64,000 bases of DNA, taken from NCBI GenBank assembly GCA_044222195.1, contig JBGANS010000006.1, positions 1 through 64,000 on the forward strand, read 5' to 3'. Below are positions 38,611 through 48,204 of the stretch, piece after piece; position 1 is the first letter of the stretch, and each line of letters opens with the position of its first letter. The notes beneath the pieces were generated by a model, which did no database searches, was not told the DNA's origin, and saw only the letters and a list, made by a program, of their open reading frames with translations. Source of the stretch: JAHBXE01 sp044222195 (lineage in GTDB: Bacteria; Planctomycetota; Phycisphaerae; Phycisphaerales; UBA1924). Made by a program: the position numbers and the translations under genes.

Positions 38611-39192
38611 TCAGGGGACGGTGAAGCCGAGCCGGCGGTACTCCGAGATCTTGTCGTACAGCGCCCGCCGGCTGATGCCCAGCTTTCGGGCGGCGTCCGA
38701 CCTGTTCCCGCGACTGCGCGAGAGCGCCTGAAGAATGGCCTCTCGTTCGACTTCCGCCAGGCTCGGGGTTGTCGGCTCGGTCTTCGTCTCTGCGGCCATT
38801 TCGCGCCGAGCGGGTTCGACGGCACGCGTGCGAGCCCGGGCGATGGCGTCCTCAAGTTGCCCAAGATCACACGGCTTGGTCAGGAAGTCCGACACCCCGA
38901 GCCTGATCGCCCGCTTCGCGGCATCGAGGTCGCCAAAGCCGGTGATGATGACGACCGGCACCGACGGCAGCGCGGCTCGAACCTCTTCGAGAAACGTCAT
39001 CCCTTCCACCACCGGAAGATTGAGGTCGAGCAGCAGGAGATCCGGCGCGCCCGACCTCACGAGCCGGCGTGCCTCGCTCGCGGTGGCGGCGGTTGCGGCG
39101 TCCATGTCCAGCCCGTGCACGACCTCGGCCAAGAAGGCGCGGAACCGCGGCTCATCTTCGACAATCAACGCGAGCTCACGTGAGCGCGCCAT
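38611..39192 (-). CDS. Response regulator with Fis-type HTH
   Basis: 193 residues from ATG 39192, which overlaps the kinase gene end by 17 bases. Receiver domain: acidic pair VEDEP, phospho-acceptor Asp in LLLLDLNLP, Thr in VIITGFG and Lys in FLTKPCDL. A linker leads to a Fis-like helix-turn-helix (RGNRSDAARKLGISRRALYDK). There is no AAA+ domain, so it is of the ActR/PrrA type. Partner: the kinase at 39176. Confidence 0.9.
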   Translation of the reverse strand: MARSRELALIVEDEPRFRAFLAEVVHGLDMDAATAATASEARRLVRSGAPDLLLLDLNLPVVEGMTFLEEVRAALPSVPVVIITGFGDLDAAKRAIRLGVSDFLTKPCDLGQLEDAIARARTRAVEPARREMAAETKTEPTTPSLAEVEREAILQALSRSRGNRSDAARKLGISRRALYDKISEYRRLGFTVP

Positions 39193-40657
39193 GGTGCGAC
39201 TCCACATCGGTGCCCACCTCGACGGCGAGCGGCAGTTCGATGGTGAACGTGCTCCCTCGCCCGGGCCCATCGCTGAGCGCGAAGAGCCGGCCGCCGTGCC
39301 GTTCGATGATCGCGTGGCTCACCGACAGGCCAAGCCCGCACCCGCTCAACCCTCGACGTGGCTTGTCGGTGAAAAATGGCTCGAACGCGTGGGCCGCGGC
39401 CTGTTCATCCATTCCACATCCGTTGTCCGCCACGGAGACCGCGACCATCCGGTCAGACCGTGTGACCGACACTTCTACACGGCCCGATCCAGGCGCGCAC
39501 GCCTCAAGCGCATTGGTCAGCAGATTGATCACCACCTGCAGCAGTTCCCCCGGGTTGCCGTTACTCGTCGCGCCCGCCGCCGCGTCGTCGAGCTCGATCG
39601 CGGTTCCGGCGGCGATCGGGAGCGCCCCGACCAGATCGACCGCCCGGCCGACCACCGCTGCCACGTCCACTTGTTCAACTCTCGTGTTGCCGGGCCGCGC
39701 CAGTTCCAACAGCTGTGAGGCGATGCCGCGGCACCGGAAAGCCTCTTCGCACACGACGTTGAGCGCCGTTTCCGCCCGACGCAAGGCCTCGGCCATTTCA
39801 CCGGATTCGGACGCAGACGCAAGCCTGCGCAAGGCCATTTGAGAGTACCCGGTCATGATGGCGAGGGGGTTGTTGATCTCGTGCGCCAGCCCCGCGGCCA
39901 GAACCCCGACCCCTGCGAGCGATTCGGAACGCACCAGCTGGCGAGACTTGACCTCGACCTGCTGCTGCATTGATGCATGCAGGCCTTCGATCGCGGCGCT
40001 CATGTCGTTGAATCGCTGCGCCAGGCGCTGAAACTCGACATCGCCCCGTTCCGGGATCCTGTGAGAGTAGGTGTGGCCTCCGACCGCGCCCATGGCACGG
40101 TTCAGGGTGGCCAACGGGCGCGTGACCGAGCGATACAGCGACACGCCAATCACACCGGCGACGATCACCGTGGCGACGAGCAATGCCGTCAACACGCTCC
40201 GCATCCACACCAGGCCCGATGTGATGGCCTCGCGATCTCGGAGGATGTTCCTTTCTCGATCCGAAGCGAGCGTGGCGATCTCCGCCAGCCACCGATTCAC
40301 GTCGGAGAGACCCTGCCTGCGGCCGCCGGATGCATCCCCCGCTTCGGCGAGGGACTTTGCCGCGCCGCTGAGTTCTTGCGCCAAGTCATGGCCCGTGTCC
40401 GGCAGTGACCGCGCGTGCGACGACGCGTTGTCCAGCGCCCGCGACGCCTCCGTCATCCGATCGCCGTTCAGATGGAGACGCGCCAAGGCGACCCCATGCC
40501 CGACTTCGTACAGGGTTCGAAGCTCCGCGTACTGCTCCTCGGCGTGTTCGTATCGCTCATTCAGTGAGAACAGTCCCGCCACTCCCGCCCCACCCACCAG
40601 AGCGGCACAGGCCACCACCATCGTCATCCCCGCCACCAGCTTGCGTCGCACACTCAT
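39176..40657 (-). CDS. Membrane sensor histidine kinase
   Basis: 493 residues from ATG 40657 (MSVRRKLVAGMT), where the first membrane segment begins. Order: membrane segment (about 9-30), extracytoplasmic helical sensor of about 140 residues, second membrane segment (about 175-195), HAMP, HisKA with AHEINNPLAIMTGYS (His), then HATPase with NLLTNALEA, DNGCGM and GLGLSVSHAI. Divergent from an outer-membrane protein and a TonB-like gene, which may be its targets. Confidence 0.92.
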   Translation of the reverse strand: MSVRRKLVAGMTMVVACAALVGGAGVAGLFSLNERYEHAEEQYAELRTLYEVGHGVALARLHLNGDRMTEASRALDNASSHARSLPDTGHDLAQELSGAAKSLAEAGDASGGRRQGLSDVNRWLAEIATLASDRERNILRDREAITSGLVWMRSVLTALLVATVIVAGVIGVSLYRSVTRPLATLNRAMGAVGGHTYSHRIPERGDVEFQRLAQRFNDMSAAIEGLHASMQQQVEVKSRQLVRSESLAGVGVLAAGLAHEINNPLAIMTGYSQMALRRLASASESGEMAEALRRAETALNVVCEEAFRCRGIASQLLELARPGNTRVEQVDVAAVVGRAVDLVGALPIAAGTAIELDDAAAGATSNGNPGELLQVVINLLTNALEACAPGSGRVEVSVTRSDRMVAVSVADNGCGMDEQAAAHAFEPFFTDKPRRGLSGCGLGLSVSHAIIERHGGRLFALSDGPGRGSTFTIELPLAVEVGTDVESHHGALT

Positions 40658-40790
40658 CACCGACTCCCGTGGGCCGGCATGGTAACAGAGGCCACCGCGT
40701 CCTTTGAGCGGGTGTGCAGATTCTTCCCACCTTTGCAGCGTTCGCTCGAAGGTGGTATCCAGCCGCGTTCCACACACCTTGGGAGATTCC

Positions 40791-41816
40791 ATGCTCAACC
40801 AGGCAGCCCGCGCCTCTCTTTCCGCCCTCCTGTTTCTCGCCGCCGGGGCGAACGCCCGACCGGAGCCACGCCATGACAATCTCGCGCCCGACCTGGGCCC
40901 CTTGTCCTTACCGGAAGCAGCCGCACGGGAACGGACGGGGGGCCTTGTCAACTGGTCGGGAATGAGAATCTCGGCTTCCGATCTCGGCCAGCCGCTCAAT
41001 CCCGCGTTCCGAACGGGAGAGCAGCCAGCCGATGCCGGCCAGGGCCGGCTCCGCACGTTCGAGTTGCCAGCGATCACGGTCGAGGGCAAGCCCGCCTCAT
41101 CCCTGCGCGAGGAGGACCGCGTGGGGACCTATGGCCAGCCGCGCTGGACGACGAGCCGCCGATTCCCCAACACACGCGTCTACGTCGTCCCCGAAGGCAA
41201 GATCGAGGTGGAGTACTGGAACCGGGCCACGTTCAAGCGTTCGCACGACATCGCGATGCGCAACCTCGTCGAGCTCGAGGTCGGCCTGCCGCATCGCTTC
41301 CAGCTCGACGTCTACTTCCGGACCGACCAGGACGATGTCCACAACCACGCGATGTACGGCCAGCAACTCGAGGTGCGCTGGGCCCTCGCCGACTGGGGCA
41401 GGATCTGGGGCAACCCGACCCTGTACTTTGAGTACATCATTCTTGATGAGGACCGCGCCGATGTGATCGAGCCCAAGCTGCTGCTGGGGGGCGAAATCGA
41501 TGAGGGCTGGCACTGGGGGGTGAACTTCGTCGGTGAGTTCGAGATCAACGGTCCCGACCGCGTGCACGAGTACCAGTTGACGGGCGGCCTCAGCTACACC
41601 GTTGTCGATTCCGAGTTCTCGATCGGAGCCGAGACAAAGATCGTCTACGCCGATGAGGCCGCTTCACGGGGTACCTACGAAAAGGAGTACTTCCTGGGGC
41701 CGAGTGTTCAGTGGAGGCCCGTCCAGGCGCTCACCGTCAACTTCGCTCCGCTGTTCGGGCTGACGGACGACACCGCTTACGCGCAGGTGACGCTCAACGT
41801 CGGATGGGAGTTCTAG
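40791..41816 (+). CDS. Putative outer-membrane beta-barrel protein
   Basis: 341 residues from ATG 40791, with GGGAG upstream and a signal peptide (SALLFLAAGANA). The mature part is rich in alternating beta-strands (IEVEYWNRATF, RFQLDVYFRTDQ, YFEYIILDED, AQVTLNVGWEF) and ends in phenylalanine, the usual barrel end. No named porin family is recognised. Followed after 24 bases by a TonB-like gene. Confidence 0.7.
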   Translation: MLNQAARASLSALLFLAAGANARPEPRHDNLAPDLGPLSLPEAAARERTGGLVNWSGMRISASDLGQPLNPAFRTGEQPADAGQGRLRTFELPAITVEGKPASSLREEDRVGTYGQPRWTTSRRFPNTRVYVVPEGKIEVEYWNRATFKRSHDIAMRNLVELEVGLPHRFQLDVYFRTDQDDVHNHAMYGQQLEVRWALADWGRIWGNPTLYFEYIILDEDRADVIEPKLLLGGEIDEGWHWGVNFVGEFEINGPDRVHEYQLTGGLSYTVVDSEFSIGAETKIVYADEAASRGTYEKEYFLGPSVQWRPVQALTVNFAPLFGLTDDTAYAQVTLNVGWEF

Positions 41817-41840
41817 CTGGTCTGTCGATACGATGAAGCG

Positions 41841-42542
41841 ATGACCGAGGCCCGACTCAGTACGATGGGCTGGAGCTGGGTGAGCTCCATCGGCCTCCAC
41901 GCCGTGGTCTTCGGACTTCTGCTGAGCCACCTGGCGACATCTCGTGTCTCGGTGGCGGTACGAGCCGAGCCTGACGCCGTGTGCTCGCCCACGACTTTCA
42001 TGATTGAATCCGATGAACGGGGTGACGAGGGCACGGCGACCAGGACCGCCATTCAAGCTCCAGCGGCGATCGGTCAGCGGCCGGCACCGGCTCTCGAAGG
42101 AATGACGTCCGAAACCGTCGGCGGCACGCGTGTGCTCGCAACGGCCGATGCGCAGTTCTCGTCGCCGACGGCAATGATTCCACTCGCCGCGCCGAGTTTG
42201 CTCCACGAGCCCGCGCCCCCGTCACCGCCCGGAGTTCACGTGTCACTCGCATCGGCCGAAGAGTCCGCCACGGCCCCGGTCCCGGTTCATGGCAACCCGG
42301 CTCCGCGATACCCGGACGAGTGCCGTCGCAAAGAACAGCGAGGCACGGCCACCCTTCGTGTTCGAGTCCGGCCCGACGGCTCCGTCGAGTCGGTGGCTCT
42401 CGAGCGTTCCAGCGGAGTGGCTCTCCTCGACGAGTCCGCGATCGACGCTGCACGCGGGTGGCGCTTCGCGCCCGCCCGGATCGGCGGAGCCGCGGTCACC
42501 GCCGATGTTGTCCTCCCCATTTCGTTCACGATCCGGCGTTGA
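41841..42542 (+). CDS. TonB-like energy transducer
   Basis: 233 residues. One N-terminal membrane segment (SIGLHAVVFGLLLSHLA), a Pro/Ala-rich middle and a TonB C-terminal domain (NPAPRYPDECRRKEQRGTATLRV ... LLDESAIDAARGWRFAPAR). TonB couples the proton motive force to outer-membrane transport. exbB and exbD are not adjacent. Likely cotranscribed with the barrel protein. Confidence 0.87.
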   Translation: MTEARLSTMGWSWVSSIGLHAVVFGLLLSHLATSRVSVAVRAEPDAVCSPTTFMIESDERGDEGTATRTAIQAPAAIGQRPAPALEGMTSETVGGTRVLATADAQFSSPTAMIPLAAPSLLHEPAPPSPPGVHVSLASAEESATAPVPVHGNPAPRYPDECRRKEQRGTATLRVRVRPDGSVESVALERSSGVALLDESAIDAARGWRFAPARIGGAAVTADVVLPISFTIRR

Positions 42543-42571
42543 CGCCCGGCTGTGCGAGTGGCCAGGCTCGC

Positions 42572-43129
42572 TTACGGCGGCGAGCATCCACCCCGTAGCG
42601 CGGCGTTCCAAGGCATAACTCGCAGCATCGCCGCCATCCCGCACAACCCGCTCGCGCCGGCGAACAGCAACCCCGCTCCCATGAACGCGCCGCCCAGTGC
42701 GAACCACTCCGATACGAACACCGCCAGAAGCGAGAACACCAACACCAGCGTTCCGGCCGTCATCTGAACCTGCCGCATGATGCTGATGGGCGCCCTGGCA
42801 TTTCGCTCCGTCGGAAGCCCCGCGGCGGCCCACGCTTTGAGACCCCCGGCCATGGTGTACACCTGGCCCGCCCCCGCGCCAAGGGCTCTCGCCGCCGCCT
42901 CCTTCGAGCGCATTCCCGATTGACAATGAAAGACCACGCGCTCCGCTCGGGGCAGCCCGCCGGCTTCGAACCGGGAGAGCGGCATCAGCGTGCTGCAGCC
43001 GATGCGCTCGCGGGCACGTTCATCGGGTTCACGTACATCGACGAGCGTCGCCTGACCCGCGTCGACCCACGCTTTCACCTGTGCCGGACTCGCTTCCTGA
43101 ACGCCCGATCGTGCATCGGCTGTTGCCAT
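42572..43129 (-). CDS. Rhodanese-like protein with membrane tail
   Basis: 185 residues, RBS GGAGAA. Rhodanese domain about 10-110, with active Cys in VVFHCQSGMRS. Two membrane segments follow (MTAGTLVLVFSLLAVFVSEW and GGAFMGAGLLFAGASGLCGM) of the DUF2892/YgaP type. Such proteins move persulfide sulfur or are tied to the sulfur response. Convergent to the TonB gene. Confidence 0.9.
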   Translation of the reverse strand: MATADARSGVQEASPAQVKAWVDAGQATLVDVREPDERARERIGCSTLMPLSRFEAGGLPRAERVVFHCQSGMRSKEAAARALGAGAGQVYTMAGGLKAWAAAGLPTERNARAPISIMRQVQMTAGTLVLVFSLLAVFVSEWFALGGAFMGAGLLFAGASGLCGMAAMLRVMPWNAALRGGCSPP

Positions 43130-43232
43130 GGTGGTTCTCCGTGCAATGCTACCCCCGGCACAAACCGTTTCCGGACCCGGAACTTTCCTTGTCTTTCGTC
43201 AGGCGTGTGGTAGGTTTGGACGGAGGAAGACG

Positions 43233-43985
43233 ATGGTCCGACACTCAAGGATTCCCACCATTCTGGCGGCGGCGGGTCTTATGGTGCACTGGGCGAGCGG
43301 CTCAGCATGCGCCGACGTGTTCAGTCTCAACCCGGTGGCCGACACCTTTGTTTCGTCCGCTCAACCCGACGGCAACTTTGGCGGAGCTGGCGGCCTGACT
43401 GTCGCCGCCCCGGGCCAGCCCCAGGGAGAGTTCCAGTCGCTTCTCCGCTTCGACACGGTGCCCGCCATCACCTCGTTCAACACCACCTACGGCGTCGGCA
43501 ACTGGGTCATCACCGGCATGACCCTGCAGTTCACCACGACCGCTCCCAACAACCCCATCTTCAATCCCGCCGCCGCCGGGCCGTTCACGCTTTCGTGGAT
43601 GCAGAATGATTCGTGGGTGGAAGGCACCGGCGGCCCGAGCTCGCCGTCGGCCACGGGTGTGAACTTCAACACGCTCCCTTCGTTCCTCAGCCCCTCCGAC
43701 GAGTTCCTCGGCAACTTCAACTACCCCGGCGGCACGTCGGGCACGGTGGTCTGCAGCCCCATCATCACGGGCGGACTCGCCGGTGATGTGGGATTCGGAA
43801 ACCTGGTGAGCTTCCGTCTGTCCGCCGCGACCACAACCATCGCCTGGGTCTTCAACTCCCGCAGCTTTGGCACCGTCGCCAGTCGGCCGGTGTTCTCGAT
43901 CTCGGTCGTGGGCAGCCCGGCCCCGGGCGCGGCGGGCGTCTTCGGCCTGGCGAGCCTGACGGCGCTCCGCCGGCGTCGCCGGTAG
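43233..43985 (+). CDS. Exported protein with PEP-CTERM-like tail
   Basis: 250 residues from ATG 43233, with GGAGGAAG upstream. Signal peptide to about 27 (GSACA). The beta-rich body starts like a DNRLRE-type domain (NPVADTFVSSAQPDGNFGG ... SLLRFDTV). The tail SPAPGAAGVFGLASLTALRRRRR (Pro, hydrophobic segment, Arg cluster) is of the PEP-CTERM/sorting type. Probably anchored or sorted outside the cell. Confidence 0.8.
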   Translation: MVRHSRIPTILAAAGLMVHWASGSACADVFSLNPVADTFVSSAQPDGNFGGAGGLTVAAPGQPQGEFQSLLRFDTVPAITSFNTTYGVGNWVITGMTLQFTTTAPNNPIFNPAAAGPFTLSWMQNDSWVEGTGGPSSPSATGVNFNTLPSFLSPSDEFLGNFNYPGGTSGTVVCSPIITGGLAGDVGFGNLVSFRLSAATTTIAWVFNSRSFGTVASRPVFSISVVGSPAPGAAGVFGLASLTALRRRRR

Positions 43986-44101
43986 AGGGTCTGGTGTAGC
44001 CCGCCGGGTCACACAGCAATTCGTGCGGCCGGGGGAACTCGGCGATACCGGTGCGCATCCGACTCCACGTCGCCCAGACGGCGACGCACGGAGATCTCAC
44101 G

Positions 44102-44851
44102 ATGAGACGGACTCACCGCATCGGTACAGGCGTGGCCTTGTTTTTGACGGCCGCTTCATCTTTCACCATCGCCGCTGGTCCAACAGACGGCCAACCCGCG
44201 GGCACGCAGCGATCCTTGGCCGGTACACCACTCGCGATGGCTCAGCGTCTCTCTCTTGATGTTTCTGAGCGCCCGCTGAGAGAAATTCTGGCGATGATCG
44301 GTCAGGCCTCCGGAATCACGCTGAACGTGATGTGGTCCGATGCGGCGCACACAACCGGTCTCGACCCGGGAGTTTCCGCTTCGATTCAGGCCCTGAATGA
44401 GCCCGTGCAATCCATCATCGAACGCCTGCTCGACTCAACCGACAGCGGAGAATACGACAAGGCCACCTGGCAGCTTTCCCGCAACGGCTCCATCCAGATC
44501 GGGCCTCGTTCTCAGCTCAACGCCTACAAGCGCCTCCAGGTGTACGACGTCAGCGACCTGCTCAAAGTCGTTCCCGACCACCGCCGCGGCCCCACCATCG
44601 ACCTTCAACAGGCCATTTCCGGCAACGGCGTGCCGCTCACGGGCACTGATGAGGGCAACGATTGGCTTGCGGAATCGCGCGAGACCAAGGACCGCGCCGA
44701 AGATCTCGCGGCGCTCATCCGGGATCTTGTCGAGACCGAGCAATGGACGGAAAACGGCGGCGAGGGCGGCACCATCAAGCTCCACCAGAACACACTGATC
44801 ATCAACGCCGCGGACTACATCCACCGGGCGCTCACGTCTCGCGTCCGCTGA
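44102..44851 (+). CDS. Exported protein with STN-like domain
   Basis: 249 residues from ATG 44102. Signal peptide to about 24. Around 50-110 is a secretin/TonB N-terminal-like block (LSLDVSERPLREILAMIGQASGITLNVMW). A second block reads YKRLQVYDVSDLLKVVPD and is followed by IKLHQNTLIINAADYIHRAL. It may recognise or support a secretion or pilus component. Exact role unknown. Confidence 0.7.
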   Translation: MRRTHRIGTGVALFLTAASSFTIAAGPTDGQPAGTQRSLAGTPLAMAQRLSLDVSERPLREILAMIGQASGITLNVMWSDAAHTTGLDPGVSASIQALNEPVQSIIERLLDSTDSGEYDKATWQLSRNGSIQIGPRSQLNAYKRLQVYDVSDLLKVVPDHRRGPTIDLQQAISGNGVPLTGTDEGNDWLAESRETKDRAEDLAALIRDLVETEQWTENGGEGGTIKLHQNTLIINAADYIHRALTSRVR

Positions 44852-44888
44852 CCGCGCTGTGGGCCGACCCCGCTAGAATCGCTCCCCA

Positions 44889-44975
44889 GGTGGGGTGTCC
44901 GAGCGGCTTATGGAACCGGTCTTGAAAACCGGTGTACTCGCAAGGGTACCGTGGGTTCGAATCCCTCCCCCACCG
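44889..44975 (+). tRNA. tRNA-Ser (anticodon TGA)
   Basis: Acceptor GGTGGGG / CCCCACC pairs perfectly. Anticodon stem CCGGT / ACCGG surrounds CTTGAAA (anticodon TGA). A long variable arm (TACTCGCAAGGGTA) and T-loop TTCGAAT follow, as expected for a class II serine tRNA. Confidence 0.96.
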
Positions 44976-45079
44976 TGTGCTCGTGAGTTCGGAGTCGGTA
45001 TGTGCGCGGCATCATCGCCCGGATGTTCCGGCGACTGGTGAGGCCGGCGGATATTGGCCGAGGGCGGCGCCCGCGCCGG

Positions 45080-48001
45080 CTACAACACCGCGTGGTACTC
45101 GATTTCGACGCCGTAGATGAACATGTCCCCGTTGTTTGGATCGTCGGCGCTCGCGCCGTAGCGCACGATCGTGAGCATGACGAACTCGCCCGCGTCGTAT
45201 CCCTGCTGCACGCCCCCGCCAAAGTCGTACCCGGGGAGGAAGGTCTGCGGGGTCCGCGTCGCCACGACTGCGTAAGCGGCCGAAGGGTTGGAACTGTCCA
45301 TCACGTACGTACCGCTTGGGTTGGCCTTGAAGGTGTACCGGTGTGGCACGGCGCTGGCCGTGCCCGTGATCTCGGTGATCTTGCAGAACCGGACCTCGCA
45401 GTGCACTCGTTTGTTCGCCGAGGCCGCGTTGGTGGACCAGATGACGGTGATGCCGCTGAACGGCGGCTCGTCGTACGGCCCGTTGGACACCATCTCCGCG
45501 GGACATACAAACGTGGAACTGATGTAGCTGACCGCGGCATCCGCCAGCTTCATCGCCTGCATACGGCCGTTGGCGGTGGTGGTGGATGTGGCTGTCGGAT
45601 TGCCCTCGCCCTGGTTCAGTGTTCCGCTGCTGTGAAGGAACCCGCCCGCCGGGATGACAAACCGCCGCACCATGTTGTTGATCTTGTGGGAGTAGATCAC
45701 CGCGCCGCTGGTGTCGTTGTTGATCTTGTCGATGATGCTCTCGCCTGTGTCCGTCGGACCCGTCGGCCCTGTCGGACCCGCGGCGCCCGCGGCACCCGCC
45801 GCTCCGGTCGGACCCGCTGATCCCGTGGGGCCAGCGGCGCCGGTCGGTCCGACCGCGCCGGCGGTTCCCGCAGCGCCCGTAGGACCCGCAGCTCCGGTCG
45901 GGCCCGCTGCGCCCGTTGGACCGGCAGCGCCAGTTGATCCTGCCGCGCCGGTCGGCCCCGCCGCGCCCGTAGGTCCTGCCGCGCCGGTGGCGCCTGCCGT
46001 TCCGGCAGCGCCTGTCGGACCGGCTGCGCCGGTGGGTCCAGCCGCGCCCGCGGCGCCGGCGGCACCCGTCGGACCCGCGGCACCGGTGGGGCCCGCAGCA
46101 CCCGTGACACCGGCCGCTCCCGCCGCGCCCGTAGGCCCTGCGGCGCCCGTCGGGCCGGAGAGACCGGTGGGTCCGATGGCGCCGGTCGGCCCTGCAGCGC
46201 CCGTTGGCCCTGCAGCGCCCGTTGGTCCTGCAGCGCCGGTCGGTCCCGCGGCGCCCGCTGTACCGGTGGCGCCGGTTAGTCCTGCCGATCCTGTTGGACC
46301 AACAGGCCCTGTTGGTCCAGCAGCCCCTGTTGGTCCCGCCGCGCCGGGAGTTCCTGCCGCGCCGGTGGGTCCTGCCGCGCCCGTCGGGCCGGCCGCTCCC
46401 GGGCTTCCAGCTGCGCCGGTCGGTCCCGCGGCTCCTGTTGGTCCCGCCGCTCCTGTGGGACCAGCTGCTCCGGGAGTTCCCGCCGCGCCGGTGGGTCCTG
46501 CTGCGCCTGTCGGGCCGGCGGCTCCTGGTGTGCCAGCTGCACCGGTTGGTCCCGCGGCTCCTGTTGGTCCTGCCGCTCCGGTTGGCCCGGCCGCGCCAGT
46601 GGCGCCAGCGGCCCCAGTCGGACCCGCTGCGCCGGGTGTTCCCGCCGCGCCCGTAGGTCCTGCTCCGCCAGTCGGGCCGGCGGCACCTGTCGGCCCGGCC
46701 GCTCCTGTCGGTCCAGCGGTTCCCGCAGCGCCCGTGGGCCCGGCGGCTCCGGTAGGCCCAGCCGCTCCAGGCGTTCCGGCAGCACCCGTTGGACCTGCCG
46801 CGCCCGTGGGTCCGGCTGCGCCCGTGAGTCCCGCAGCGCCTGTGGGTCCTGCAGCGCCTGTGGGTCCTGCAGCGCCTGTGGGTCCGGCCGCGCCCGCGGC
46901 ACCTGTTGCTCCTGTTGGACCGGCAGTTCCCGCCGCGCCAGTCGGTCCGGCCGCGCCGGTTGGTCCTGCAGCGCCCGGTGTTCCCGCGGCTCCGGTTGGG
47001 CCAGCGGCACCCGTCGGTCCAGCGGCGCCAGTTGGCCCGGCCGCGCCCGCCGCACCGGTCGCCCCCGTCGCGCCTGGGGTCCCTGCTGCGCCAGTGGCGC
47101 CCACGGCACCGGTGGGTCCGGCGGCGCCCGTCGGGCCCGTCGCTCCGGCTGTTCCCGGTGCGCCGGTGGGTCCGGCTGTTCCTGTTGGTCCGGCAGCACC
47201 TGTGGGCCCGGCTGAGCCCGTAGGTCCGGCTGAGCCCGTGGGTCCGGCCGCGCCAGCGGCACCAGTCGGCCCCGTGGCGCCGGCGGTTCCTGCTGCGCCG
47301 GTCGGTCCAGCGGCGCCAGTCGGTCCCGGCGCTCCCGTCGGTCCCGCAGCGCCTGGGCTACCCGCGGCGCCCGTCGGCCCGGCGGCGCCCGTCGCGCCCG
47401 TTGAACCCGCTGCCCCGTTCGCCCCCGCTGCGCCGGTGGGTCCCGCGGCGCCCGTCGGGCCGGCGGCACCAGTCGGTCCGGCGATTCCGGCCGGTCCCGA
47501 TGGTCCGTTCGCGCCCGTGGGCCCAACCGACCCCGTTGCGCCAACGGCACCTGTCGGGCCCGCCGGACCAGTCGGTCCCGGATTCCCGTTCAGGGCGTAC
47601 AACGCGTACGGGGTCGCCGTAATGGGTTGGCGCGGCGACAACGTCGTGTACGTTCCGACTCCAGCCGGTGCGCGCACCGCAACTTCGATGAAACGACTTT
47701 GCCCCTGGAATGCTCCCGGACCAAAGTTCAGGTCAACGGTGAGAAGCCCGCGAGTGAGTGAGGCGTTGGAGAGCGACAGTGAAGGGCCGACCTGCGCGCC
47801 GCCCGTCGGCGCATCAAAGAGCTTGAACAGGAAGTCGGCGTTGCCCTCGACCGCGATGCCCGATTGCCGGACCTGTGCCTGGTACGTAAATGTCTGATCG
47901 ACAGGCGTCTGGCCCAGGGCCGAACCGACCGACCCCGCAAAGAAGGCTATCAAAGCCACTCGGGCGGAAGACCGCCCGACCCACCTGTTGACGCTCGGCA
48001 T
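45080..48001 (-). CDS. Giant exported collagen-like protein
   Basis: 973 residues from ATG 48001. Signal peptide to about 30 (GSALGQ). An N-terminal beta domain at about 31-135 (QTFTYQAQVRQSG ... TTLSPRQPITATPYALYAL), typical of planctomycete exported proteins. Then about 610 residues of Gly-X-Y triplets, mostly GPT and GAA with few interruptions. A C-terminal globular domain of about 220 residues (IIDKINNDTSGAVIYSHK ... YGVEIEYHAVL) may trimerise or bind a surface. Probably an extracellular fibre or adhesin. Confidence 0.9.
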   Translation of the reverse strand: MPSVNRWVGRSSARVALIAFFAGSVGSALGQTPVDQTFTYQAQVRQSGIAVEGNADFLFKLFDAPTGGAQVGPSLSLSNASLTRGLLTVDLNFGPGAFQGQSRFIEVAVRAPAGVGTYTTLSPRQPITATPYALYALNGNPGPTGPAGPTGAVGATGSVGPTGANGPSGPAGIAGPTGAAGPTGAAGPTGAAGANGAAGSTGATGAAGPTGAAGSPGAAGPTGAPGPTGAAGPTGAAGTAGATGPTGAAGAAGPTGSAGPTGSAGPTGAAGPTGTAGPTGAPGTAGATGPTGAAGPTGAVGATGAAGTPGATGATGAAGAAGPTGAAGPTGAAGPTGAAGTPGAAGPTGAAGPTGAAGTAGPTGATGAAGAAGPTGAAGPTGAAGPTGAAGLTGAAGPTGAAGPTGAAGTPGAAGPTGAAGPTGAAGTAGPTGAAGPTGAAGPTGGAGPTGAAGTPGAAGPTGAAGATGAAGPTGAAGPTGAAGPTGAAGTPGAAGPTGAAGPTGAAGTPGAAGPTGAAGPTGAAGPTGAAGSPGAAGPTGAAGPTGAAGTPGAAGPTGAAGPTGPVGPTGSAGLTGATGTAGAAGPTGAAGPTGAAGPTGAAGPTGAIGPTGLSGPTGAAGPTGAAGAAGVTGAAGPTGAAGPTGAAGAAGAAGPTGAAGPTGAAGTAGATGAAGPTGAAGPTGAAGSTGAAGPTGAAGPTGAAGPTGAAGTAGAVGPTGAAGPTGSAGPTGAAGAAGAAGPTGPTGPTDTGESIIDKINNDTSGAVIYSHKINNMVRRFVIPAGGFLHSSGTLNQGEGNPTATSTTTANGRMQAMKLADAAVSYISSTFVCPAEMVSNGPYDEPPFSGITVIWSTNAASANKRVHCEVRFCKITEITGTASAVPHRYTFKANPSGTYVMDSSNPSAAYAVVATRTPQTFLPGYDFGGGVQQGYDAGEFVMLTIVRYGASADDPNNGDMFIYGVEIEYHAVL
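45751..47590 (-). repeat. Collagen-like triplet repeat region
   Basis: A coding 9/18-bp periodic region (GGN CCN ACN GGN GCN GCN) inside the collagen-like gene. Such DNA expands and contracts easily, so the assembled length may not be exact. Confidence 0.85.
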
Positions 48002-48204
48002 GATTCCGATTCCCCTCTTCGCTGCGTGTACCGTCGGCGCACCACGCCCTCCGGCTCTCAGGGAGGATAATACTTCACATCCCGACAACCGACAAGGGTT
48101 TTCGGCTTGTTTTCAGGCGAACTCGCGGCGATTGGCGAGTTCTGGGAGCCGCGCCGTCGGACTTGGTTCCGATCACCTGGCGCGGTCCCCCCTCCAACCC
48201 TGGC

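Noticed and set aside
40658..41089. A longer start for the histidine kinase (ATG near 41089)
   Set aside because: It would run through the divergent barrel gene and add Arg/Pro-rich sequence before the first membrane segment.
45751..47590. The collagen-repeat DNA as a CRISPR array
   Set aside because: The units are 9/18-bp codon repeats in frame, with no spacers and no cas genes.
45711..47897. A 728-codon open frame on the plus strand through the collagen-like gene
   Set aside because: It is the antisense shadow of GPT/GAA codons, a Pro/Ala/Val repeat with no start signal. The minus-strand frame has a signal peptide and real end domains.
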